NCBI RefSeq assembly: GCF_012927745.1
Contig: NZ_JABBKX010000015.1
Location: 1 to 58,206, forward strand
Source: Neoroseomonas marina
GTDB lineage: Bacteria; Pseudomonadota; Alphaproteobacteria; Acetobacterales; Acetobacteraceae
Direction: 5' to 3'
Length of the DNA: 58,206 bases
Notes under the pieces: model-generated
Told to the model about the DNA's origin: nothing
What the model saw: only the letters and a program-made list of their open reading frames with translations
Databases searched by the model: none
Shown here: positions 51,772 to 58,206 of the stretch, piece by piece
How positions within the stretch are numbered: position 1 is the first letter of the stretch
Layout of the letters: every line of letters starts with the position of its first letter
Translations under genes and position numbers: made by a program

Positions 51772-54700
51772 CTACCAATGGTCTCCATGCTGCCCGGGCT
51801 TGCGGCCGAAGTCGGACACATTGTCCGAATCGCCGCCCCATCCCCCGGTGCCGTTCTTCTTCGCCGGCGTCTGGATCGCTGTGCTACAGCCTTCGCAACA
51901 TGGGCGCGTCGGCGCGATGAAGGCAACCCCCTCGGCGTCCTTGTCGCAGTCGACCGCGCGTAGCCCGCGCTGCTCGGCGTGCTTGTGGGTGGACGGGTCC
52001 GTCTCGCCGTCGGGCCTGGTGCGCGGAAAGCGCCAGTCGTCCTGGTCCTTGCCCACCGGCGGCGGCCTGTCGTCACCATGGCCGACGACCCGTATGCCGT
52101 CGAACTCGTCGAGCACGCGCTGCGGCATCCGGGCAGGGTTGACGTTGCCGGTGACGACGACCTCGTAGGTCCCGTCCTTGCGCTTGACCACCATCGTCGC
52201 GAGCGTGACGCCGGCGGCGTTCAGCGGATGCACCTCGCCCTTGTCCACGGCCTCCTGGAGCGCCTTGCGCATGTTGTCGGCCACTTCCTCGGCCTCGCGC
52301 TTCGCCTTCTGGAACTTCTTGTCCTTCTCATCAGCCTCGACCATCGCCTTCTTCGGGCACGGCGCGAGGCCGTCGACGTCAACCATGTCGAGCGGCCGCG
52401 CCGGATAGCCGTAGAGGTTGACGCCGCCTTCGATATCGCGCGGATCGACCTGGATGTAGCGTCCGAGAACCGGGCTGTAATACCGATGGCGGTTGTAGTG
52501 GAGCCCGGTCTCCTCGTCGAAGTAGTGGCCTGGCCAGCGGAGGTTGAGCGAGACCTGCGCGTTGGCCGTGACCTTCGTCGCGCCATAGGGCTCGTGCTCC
52601 GCCCGCCACAGGACGCGGCCCTCTCCATCCTCGACGAGCACCGGGCACGACACCTGGTTCGTGAAGACGTGGCGCATCACGCCGGTCGCCGGATCCGCCT
52701 CGGCGCTGGCATAATCGACGAAGGCGAAGGGGCTCATCGCGTCGCCGTCGGCGTATACGTAGATGCGCAGCGCCCCACTCGGCGCGATCTCGGCCGCCAA
52801 TCTCTCGCCGTCCCAGACGAATTCGGTGCGGCCCTGCCCCGAGGTCTTGGCGAGCCGCCGCCCAAGGCCGTCATACTCGAATGCGACGCGTCCGGCCGGC
52901 GTCTCGCATTCGACGAGCCGGTCCTCGGCGTCGTATCGGTAGCGCCGCACAGGCGCATCGTCCCATTCGGCGATCACCGCGTCGCGTGCGTTGTAGGTCA
53001 GGCGCCGGCCGTTCGCGCTCACCAGGCGGTTGCCCGAATGCGTCGCGCCGCTCAGGGACGGCGCCGCAAGCAGGTTCCCCGCGGCGTCGTACGCGAAATG
53101 CTGCGTCTCCCCCCGCGCCCTCTGCGCGCCGACCAACCGGTGCGCCGCGTCGTAGCGGTAGCTGGTGGCCCCGGCGAGCGAATCCGTCTCGGTCAGCAAC
53201 GTACCCACGGCCGAGTAGCGGTAGCTGCGCGACCAAACGGCATAGGATTCCGAGCCCCGGAAACGCACCTTGGCCCGGCAGCGTCCGTTCCAGTCGTATT
53301 GCACCACTTCCTTCACGCCGGTCGCGCGCTCGAGCAGGAAGACACCGCCGTCGAGCTGCCGCACCGCGTGGCGACCGCCCATCGGATCCATGATCGACCA
53401 GCCCCCGCTGTCGTCATCCCGCCTGTACTGGATCGTGTAGCGGCCGAGCACGGTGATCTCGGCCAGCAACAGCCCCTCATGGACGCGCTCGACGCTGCGC
53501 CCGCCCTGGGTGTCGCGCACACGATGGCCGACCTTGTCGTAGGCGAAGGCGACCGCGGCCCCCTCATCCGACGTCACCGCCAATAATCGGCCGCGGTCGT
53601 CGTAGGCGCAGCGCCGTTCCGGCGCGCCCTGCGGCGCGACAAGCAGCGGCCGGCCATGCGGACCGGGAAGGAAGGCCACGCGCTCCTCTGCCTCCGGCCC
53701 GCCCGCCGCGACGATGCCGGCGGAGAGATCGTGGCGGAACCGGTCGCGCGGCTTCCCGTCGCGTGCGCGGGTGACCATCCGATCCTTGAGGTCGAAGCCG
53801 CGCTCGGTGCGCGTGCCGCCCGGATCCTCCACGCTCACGAGTTGTTCCGTCGGACCGTAGCCGAAGCTCGTCGCACCCCCGAGCGGATCGGTCTCCCGCA
53901 CCAGAAGATTCCAGGATGCGTAGTCGTAGCGCCATTCGGAACCGGCATGGTCGACGTAGCGCACGGCATTGCCGTTGCCGTCGTATTGCCAGCGGCATCG
54001 CGACCCATCCGGCTGCTCATTGCCCAGGACCAGCCCGAAGGCATCACGCAGCACCCGCCCCGCATGCGCCGGCCGGGCCATCGGCTTCTTCGGCATCGGG
54101 TGGTCGGGCCGTGCCGGGATGGCCTCCGCGACGAAGCGGGGCGGCACCGGGCCGGGCCCCGCCGCCTCCCGTGGCACGCTCCCGCCCTCCGCGAATTGCA
54201 GCGCCGCGAGCGCGGCCCCCGGGAGGCTCACGCCCCATGCCCTGTAGGCATCGCGGGCCGGAAGGCGAATGGCCGCGTGGTCGCGCCGCGCGCCGAATCC
54301 GTCCCAGCCGATCGGCTCGCGCGGATAGGCGAGTTCCCCGGCCGGCACGAACCACGGGTCGCCGATCGGCAGCGCCATGCCATCCGGCGGTCCGTAGGGC
54401 GAAGCGACGAAGCCGGTCTCTGCGTCGACCACGGTGCGAAGCACTTCGCCTTCCGGCCCGGTCTCCTGCACCAGAGCCCCGTCGGGCCCGTAGTCGCGCC
54501 GCGTCACGCCGCCATAGGGGTCGACGATCCGGATCACGCGCCGGTCGAGATGGTGATAGGCCCAGGCACCGCCATCGGCCCGCGTCACCACCGTGTGCCG
54601 GTCGTCGGTGTGGAAGCGGAGCCCGACCGCCTGCAACCCGTCCTCGCCGGCCGACCAGGCGCAGCGCCCGACGCGGTCGTACTGCATGGCGAAGCCGTAG

Positions 54701-55350
54701 CCGTTGCGGTCCCGCCGCCCGGTCATGCGGTTCAGCGCGTCGTAGGCGAAGGCCTCGGCATTGCCGCGCGCATCGGTCACGCGCACGAGGTTGCCGGCCC
54801 CGTCGTATTCGCCGCGCCAGACGGCGCGCGGCGCGCTGCCGTCGTTGCTCCAGTCGATGCCGACGATGCGGCCGCCCGCATCCGAATGCAGCAGCAGCGG
54901 CGGCTCATTGCCGAATGTGAGCGCCGCCCATTGCCCGCTCTCGTCGTAGTGCAGCTGCTGGAAAGCTGCGCCACGATACACGCGCGTCAGCCGCGCAGGC
55001 CGCTCGGGATGCGTGAACTCGAACTCGACCGCCGGCTCACCGCTCGCCTTGACCCGGTAGGCGGCGCGCCCGACCTGGCGAAGCTGCGCCGCGGGCGAGG
55101 CACTCACGCGCGCCGCGCCCCCCGGCAGCCCGAAGCCATGCCGCACCCCCGCCGGCGTGACGTAGGTCAGCCCGTCGAGGTCGAATTCCAGCCGATGATC
55201 GTAAGAATGCGTGTGCCCCCAGCCGAGCGGCAGCGCCGCCGTCACGCGTGACGAATCGTAGTACCGCCGCCACACGAAGGGCACGTCCCATTCGATCCGA
55301 AGGTCGAGTGCGACGTCGAACAGAGCACCGGTAACGACGTTGACCGGCAT
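51772..55350 (-). CDS. Rhs/YD-repeat effector with deaminase-like toxin end
   Basis: A 1192-residue polymorphic toxin. The N-terminus (MPVNVVTGALFDVALDL, WRRYYDSS) is the Rhs N-terminal region. Many YD repeats follow (RYRYDAEDRLVECETPAGRV, AFEYDGLGRRLAKTSGQGRT), making the cocoon that encloses the toxin. The core ends at RYYSPVLGRYIQVDP and NLYGYPARPLDMVDVDGLAP, with VDGL in place of the usual DPxGL. Residues 998-1192 are the variable toxin. HAE (H1124, E1126) lies 26 residues before PCCEGC (P1150; C1152 and C1155 form CxxC), the zinc-site and proton-shuttle pattern of the deaminase superfamily. PAAR lies in a separate gene seven bases upstream, and immunity follows. Confidence 0.9.
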   Translation of the reverse strand: MPVNVVTGALFDVALDLRIEWDVPFVWRRYYDSSRVTAALPLGWGHTHSYDHRLEFDLDGLTYVTPAGVRHGFGLPGGAARVSASPAAQLRQVGRAAYRVKASGEPAVEFEFTHPERPARLTRVYRGAAFQQLHYDESGQWAALTFGNEPPLLLHSDAGGRIVGIDWSNDGSAPRAVWRGEYDGAGNLVRVTDARGNAEAFAYDALNRMTGRRDRNGYGFAMQYDRVGRCAWSAGEDGLQAVGLRFHTDDRHTVVTRADGGAWAYHHLDRRVIRIVDPYGGVTRRDYGPDGALVQETGPEGEVLRTVVDAETGFVASPYGPPDGMALPIGDPWFVPAGELAYPREPIGWDGFGARRDHAAIRLPARDAYRAWGVSLPGAALAALQFAEGGSVPREAAGPGPVPPRFVAEAIPARPDHPMPKKPMARPAHAGRVLRDAFGLVLGNEQPDGSRCRWQYDGNGNAVRYVDHAGSEWRYDYASWNLLVRETDPLGGATSFGYGPTEQLVSVEDPGGTRTERGFDLKDRMVTRARDGKPRDRFRHDLSAGIVAAGGPEAEERVAFLPGPHGRPLLVAPQGAPERRCAYDDRGRLLAVTSDEGAAVAFAYDKVGHRVRDTQGGRSVERVHEGLLLAEITVLGRYTIQYRRDDDSGGWSIMDPMGGRHAVRQLDGGVFLLERATGVKEVVQYDWNGRCRAKVRFRGSESYAVWSRSYRYSAVGTLLTETDSLAGATSYRYDAAHRLVGAQRARGETQHFAYDAAGNLLAAPSLSGATHSGNRLVSANGRRLTYNARDAVIAEWDDAPVRRYRYDAEDRLVECETPAGRVAFEYDGLGRRLAKTSGQGRTEFVWDGERLAAEIAPSGALRIYVYADGDAMSPFAFVDYASAEADPATGVMRHVFTNQVSCPVLVEDGEGRVLWRAEHEPYGATKVTANAQVSLNLRWPGHYFDEETGLHYNRHRYYSPVLGRYIQVDPRDIEGGVNLYGYPARPLDMVDVDGLAPCPKKAMVEADEKDKKFQKAKREAEEVADNMRKALQEAVDKGEVHPLNAAGVTLATMVVKRKDGTYEVVVTGNVNPARMPQRVLDEFDGIRVVGHGDDRPPPVGKDQDDWRFPRTRPDGETDPSTHKHAEQRGLRAVDCDKDAEGVAFIAPTRPCCEGCSTAIQTPAKKNGTGGWGGDSDNVSDFGRKPGQHGDHW
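51886..51981 (-). other. Deaminase-type zinc motifs in the Rhs toxin domain
   Basis: This segment codes Rhs residues 1124-1155. HAEQRG supplies a His zinc ligand and a Glu that would act as proton shuttle. PCCEGCSTA supplies two Cys ligands. The order HxE then PC-x-x-C and the roughly 26-residue separation fit deaminase toxins such as those of the DddA, SsdA or YwqJ groups. The motif has an extra Cys, so either C1151 or C1152 could be the first ligand; C1152/C1155 gives exact CxxC spacing. The target (DNA, RNA or free nucleotide) is not predictable from sequence. Confidence 0.7.
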
Positions 55351-55357
55351 GGCCGCC

Positions 55358-56461
55358 TCAGCCGGGACAGGATCCGGTGCCCTCGCCGTCCTGGTCGACC
55401 GGCTTCGGCGCCGCCTTGTAGCGCTTCAGCCTGTTGAGCAGCGCAGACACTGGATCGGGGATGTTGATCATCGGGAAGCCGCCGATGAGAACGGTCGCAT
55501 GGCTCGGGTCGATGATCGCGCCCATGCTGCCGGTCGGCGGCAGCGTCGGGTCCTTCCACATCGTCGCCTCCACCGCCGCTTTCGCCTGGTCCATGGCGAG
55601 CTGGGCCGCCTCCATCGCCGCGGCGAGTCCCTTCGCGGCCGCCATTGCGGCGTCGTCCTCCACGGCGGCCTCGGCTACGTTCGCGGCGGCGCCGAGCACC
55701 CCGGCGGCAATGCCCGCGACATGCATCGCGCGGGAGGCGACATCGGCGGCCTTGCCGATCGCAGCCATGACCTTGCCGGCCGGGATGGGCGGCGGGTCGG
55801 GGATGTTCTTGCAGGCGACGCAGATGTCGCCAAAGCGTGCCGCGCGCGACCCGCCAATGAAGACGTTGGACGACCCGGTCTTGATCTTGAACCAGGCCGG
55901 CGGGATGCCCATGCAGGTCGGCGCGAGACCGATGTCGTCGCAGCGCGCGGCCGGCATCGAGTTGATCAGCACGCGCGGCGTCACGCCGAGCAGCACGGCT
56001 CCCATGCTCGGGCAGGGGGTCGGCGGCACGGGCGGCGGGCCGCTTGGCGGATGCGTCGGATGGGCGTGCGGCGTGCCGAGGTACATCGAGCCCAGCGTCG
56101 CCGCAGGCAGGCTCGGCATGATGGCGGCAAGCGGCGCCGTGAGGTCGGCGAACGCGACGTCGAGCGCGCTCTTGACGCTGCCGAGCGCACCCATCACCGC
56201 ACCGACAGTCGCCTGCGCCGCGCGGATCACGCGCGCCGTCTTCTCGCCTGCGGTGGGGGGGCGCTCGTCCTTCTCGCCCTTGTGGACCGGCGCGTTGATG
56301 CCCTTCCAGGCATCCGCGGCATCGTGCGCGGCCTTCGCCTGCTGGCCGAAGACCGCCGCTACGTCGTCCTTGGTCCTGCCCGCTCTGTCGATGCCCTTGT
56401 TGACTTCGGCGATGCGCCGGTCGGCGGCGGCCCGGAGGCTGTCGGGAATGGCCATCGTCAC
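55358..56461 (-). CDS. PAAR-like (DUF4150) spike protein for the Rhs effector
   Basis: A protein of about 367 residues that would cap the VgrG spike and link it to Rhs. A helical N-terminal region (about 1-150) precedes a PAAR-like segment (SMGAVLLGVTPRVLINSMPA, GSSNVFIGGSRAARFGD). An unusually long Ala-rich helical stretch follows (about 225-305, VASRAMHVAGIAAGVLGAA), then a second PAAR-like piece (DPSHATVLIGGFPMINIPDP). The cone thus appears split by an insertion that may cross or line a membrane. GTG at 56461 overlaps the TPR gene stop (GTGA); ATG at 56455 is an equal alternative. It ends seven bases before the Rhs ATG. Confidence 0.8.
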   Translation of the reverse strand: MTMAIPDSLRAAADRRIAEVNKGIDRAGRTKDDVAAVFGQQAKAAHDAADAWKGINAPVHKGEKDERPPTAGEKTARVIRAAQATVGAVMGALGSVKSALDVAFADLTAPLAAIMPSLPAATLGSMYLGTPHAHPTHPPSGPPPVPPTPCPSMGAVLLGVTPRVLINSMPAARCDDIGLAPTCMGIPPAWFKIKTGSSNVFIGGSRAARFGDICVACKNIPDPPPIPAGKVMAAIGKAADVASRAMHVAGIAAGVLGAAANVAEAAVEDDAAMAAAKGLAAAMEAAQLAMDQAKAAVEATMWKDPTLPPTGSMGAIIDPSHATVLIGGFPMINIPDPVSALLNRLKRYKAAPKPVDQDGEGTGSCPG

Positions 56462-57702
56462 AACGGCCCAGTGTGGCCGAGATCGACGAGCTGCGCGTGC
56501 CGCTCCCGCGCTGCCTCGACCTGGCCGCTGTCGCGGTAGTGCCGGAACAGCCGAAGGACCAGCCCGCGGCAGGCTGCGACGTCCTGCATCTGGGCGGCGA
56601 GGACCGAGCCATCGGTCCAGCTGCTCTCCGCCTCCTCGTAGCGGCGCTGCGCGTGCTGGCAGACACCGCGCAATTCCAGCGCCTGGATGCGCATCGCCAC
56701 GCTGCGTGCCGGGATCGCCAGCTGCTGCGCCATGTCGAACCAGGCCTCGGCCTCAGCGTAGCGGTCCTCCTTCAACCGCAGCCTGCCGATGCCCATGGTG
56801 AGGTTGAGGAAGAGCGGCACCGGCGGATGCGGCTCCTGTCCGGCAATCGCCAACGCGCGCTCGTAGCAGTCGCCGGCCTGCGCATCGTCACCCAGCGCCT
56901 CCGCGGCGTCCGCCATGCCGTTGAGCGCCACCGCAGCCATCGCCGTGTTGCCCACCGCGGCATGGTAGTCGTTGAGGAAGCCGTACTTCTCGAAGGCATC
57001 GCGGTGCCGGTGCATGGCCTGATCCGCCCCGGCCAGGATCATCAGGGAGCCCATCCGCTCGTCGACGGGCAAGGATTCGTCATCGACGTTCGCACCGAGA
57101 TGCCGCGCCACCGCATCGGGCCCGAGGTCGGGCCGGAAGGCGCGCACCCGCGGCTGGGCGGCCAGGGCCGCAGCCGCGGGGTTCGCCGGATCGACGCGGA
57201 TGATGAAGCGCAAGCGCTGGCACCAGGGATCCGGGAGCTCGTGCTGCAGGAGGCGCGCGACCATGTCGCAGAATGAGACCTCGTCGCTGACCTCAAGCGG
57301 ATGAAGGATCCAAACCGAGGCGCCGAAGCTGGTGTCCGGCAGCAGCTCGCGCGAGAAGGCACAGACCAGCCGCAAGCGCTCCACGGGCGGCAGGTTCGGG
57401 TCCCGCAGCGCGGCGGGAGGAGGGCTCCAGGAGGCAATGCCTTCCCTGGCGGCCGACAGCCGGACCGCTTCCTCCCGCGTCAGGAAGGTATCGACGAGCG
57501 TGTCGACATAGGCCGCCAGGTCGTTGAAGGGCTCGGTGACCAGCCAGAACTGGTCCGCCAGGGACTGCGCCTCGACATCCTCGAGTGCCGTCAGGATCGG
57601 CAGGGCATCCTCCGATCCGGATAGCAGCAGCATGCCGACATCCGACCTCTGCGCCACGAAGGAGCGCAACTCCTGGATTACGGCATCCAGCAATGCCTGC
57701 AT
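56458..57702 (-). CDS. TPR protein leading the PAAR-Rhs cassette
   Basis: A 414-residue protein with two parts. Residues 1-200 form an unassigned alpha/beta domain (SDVGMLLLSGSEDALPIL, FGASVWILHPLEVSDEV) with no Walker A motif. From about residue 245 there are TPR repeats (ALNGMADAAEALGDDAQAGD, GIGRLRLKEDRYAEAEAWFD, GVCQHAQRRYEEAESSWTDG). It heads the minus-strand operon and overlaps the PAAR gene by GTGA. Position suggests a dedicated loading chaperone or adaptor for the PAAR-Rhs pair, comparable in role but not in sequence to EagR or DUF4123 proteins. Function is inference. Confidence 0.7.
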   Translation of the reverse strand: MQALLDAVIQELRSFVAQRSDVGMLLLSGSEDALPILTALEDVEAQSLADQFWLVTEPFNDLAAYVDTLVDTFLTREEAVRLSAAREGIASWSPPPAALRDPNLPPVERLRLVCAFSRELLPDTSFGASVWILHPLEVSDEVSFCDMVARLLQHELPDPWCQRLRFIIRVDPANPAAAALAAQPRVRAFRPDLGPDAVARHLGANVDDESLPVDERMGSLMILAGADQAMHRHRDAFEKYGFLNDYHAAVGNTAMAAVALNGMADAAEALGDDAQAGDCYERALAIAGQEPHPPVPLFLNLTMGIGRLRLKEDRYAEAEAWFDMAQQLAIPARSVAMRIQALELRGVCQHAQRRYEEAESSWTDGSVLAAQMQDVAACRGLVLRLFRHYRDSGQVEAARERHAQLVDLGHTGPL

Positions 57703-57721
57703 GCTTCAATCCTGTTGAAGC
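57703..57721 (-). promoter_or_regulatory. Shine-Dalgarno held in a hairpin at the cassette start
   Basis: On the minus strand GCTTCAA (57721-57715) and TTGAAGC (57709-57703) form a perfect 7-bp stem whose five-base loop CAGGA contains the AGGA Shine-Dalgarno. The stem directly abuts the ATG of the TPR gene. Ribosome access would need this stem to open, so it may damp or control translation of the whole toxin cassette. Confidence 0.55.
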
Positions 57722-58140
57722 CGCCGCTTCGTCGGCCGCGGGCGCGATCGGTTTCGGAACATGCCCATCATGCAGCCAAGCAGCCCAAGCTGCCTACTTC
57801 GAAATCAGCGTGGCGCGGAGCCATAGCGAGACTCGCGGGTCATGGATGGTGCCCGGAAACAGGTCTGCTCGGCGGAGTCCGGACGTCGCGAGCAGGCCGG
57901 TTTGGGTCGCTCGTATGGCAACCTCCTCGGGCGGCAGGCGTCGAAAGAGGACGCCCCGGACGGGGTGCTCGGCGTCCCAGGGCCGACCCTGGCGCTGGGG
58001 AGGCGCGCGCATTCACCGAACGGGTCGAGGTCCATCCCACCGACGGAGCCCCGCGCCCTCCCCCCCCCGGAGCTGATTGGCGAGCTGACGGCGATGCTGC
58101 GTGCGGCGGGCGTGTGTGGTGAGGGCGGCCCTCGGACATC
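57722..58140. other. Upstream region of the toxin cassette, no confident gene
   Basis: The promoter of the TPR-PAAR-Rhs unit should lie here. A minus-strand frame at 57794-58012 (72 codons; FRRLPPEEVAIRATQTGLLA) has protein-like composition. It begins directly after an in-frame stop and lacks a Shine-Dalgarno, so it may be the remnant of a broken gene rather than a functional one. Other frames here look like shadows. Confidence 0.35.
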
Positions 58141-58171
58141 AAAAAGCCCACTGGCGGCTGCCAATGGGCTT
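58141..58171 (-). terminator. Rho-independent terminator, minus strand
   Basis: Read on the minus strand, AAGCCCATTGG and CCAGTGGGCTT pair with one mismatch around a 6-nt loop and are followed by TTTTT (58145-58141). It would end a minus-strand transcript entering from beyond the right edge and insulate the toxin cassette from it. A TGA at 58140-58138 lies at the end of the T-run, so the entering gene may end here. Confidence 0.65.
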
Positions 58172-58206
58172 GATGTGTTCTTGGGTACGCGATCGTTGGA
58201 TGCGGG

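Noticed and set aside
52400..55000. Regularly repeated motifs suggestive of a CRISPR or tandem DNA repeat
   Set aside because: These are degenerate YD protein repeats within the Rhs reading frame. They lack identical DNA repeats and spacers of constant length.
53656..55251. A plus-strand frame of 531 codons within rhs
   Set aside because: It is the antisense shadow of the YD repeats; the periodic His/Arg-rich sequence mirrors the repeats and has no independent support.
49086..57702. A complete type VI secretion apparatus
   Set aside because: Only the spike, effector and accessory genes are present. No sheath, tube, baseplate or ClpV genes are in the window.

Overview
The window is a GC-rich bacterial chromosome segment. 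A complete dcw (division and cell wall) cluster, meso-diaminopimelate-type MurE, an FtsZ tail ending in [10 protein letters not shown] and a type-A RNase P RNA point to an alphaproteobacterium. The coding style is compatible with Acetobacteraceae (Roseomonas-like), but that family placement is inference.

Layout. (1) 108-8256, minus strand: an AsmA-family protein, a fused hydantoinase/5-oxoprolinase and an FMN-dependent glutamate-synthase-like oxidoreductase. (2) 8395-11671: a TerB/DnaJ protein, an AmpD-like amidase with no ordinary start codon, a nucleotidyltransferase-like protein, a DUF1127 protein on the opposite strand and a LysR regulator. (3) 11704-12108: rnpB. (4) 12242-31250: an array of MraZ boxes, then mraZ-rsmH-ftsL-ftsI-murE-murF-mraY-murD-ftsW-murG-murC-murB-ddl-ftsQ-ftsA-ftsZ. 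Most junctions are ATGA, GTGA or TGATG overlaps, so the run looks like one translationally coupled unit that makes lipid II and assembles the divisome. (5) A hairpin terminator follows ftsZ. After it come lpxC, bamD, recN, two GNAT acetyltransferases and ligA. (6) 38295-40201: an Ohr peroxidase, a LysE-family exporter and, convergent to it, an alpha/beta hydrolase.

(7) 40207-48644: an efflux locus. An OmpR-type response regulator and a histidine kinase are divergent from each other. A periplasmic adaptor is divergent from an RND pump, and a TolC-like channel overlaps the end of the pump gene. The adaptor/pump gap carries two pairs of 11-bp-spaced CTTAC/CTTTC direct repeats, the spacing expected for an OmpR-family regulator, so the adjacent two-component system may control the pump.

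(8) 49086-57702: a type VI secretion effector island. An orphan vgrG on the plus strand converges on a four-gene minus-strand cassette: TPR protein, PAAR-like protein, Rhs/YD-repeat protein and a small probable immunity protein. The Rhs C-terminal domain (about 195 residues) carries HAE and PCCEGC motifs, the signature of a zinc-dependent nucleic-acid or nucleotide deaminase toxin. The first gene of the cassette has its Shine-Dalgarno in the loop of a perfect hairpin abutting the ATG. This toxin system is the most novel-looking part of the window. No tRNA, CRISPR array or insertion sequence was seen.
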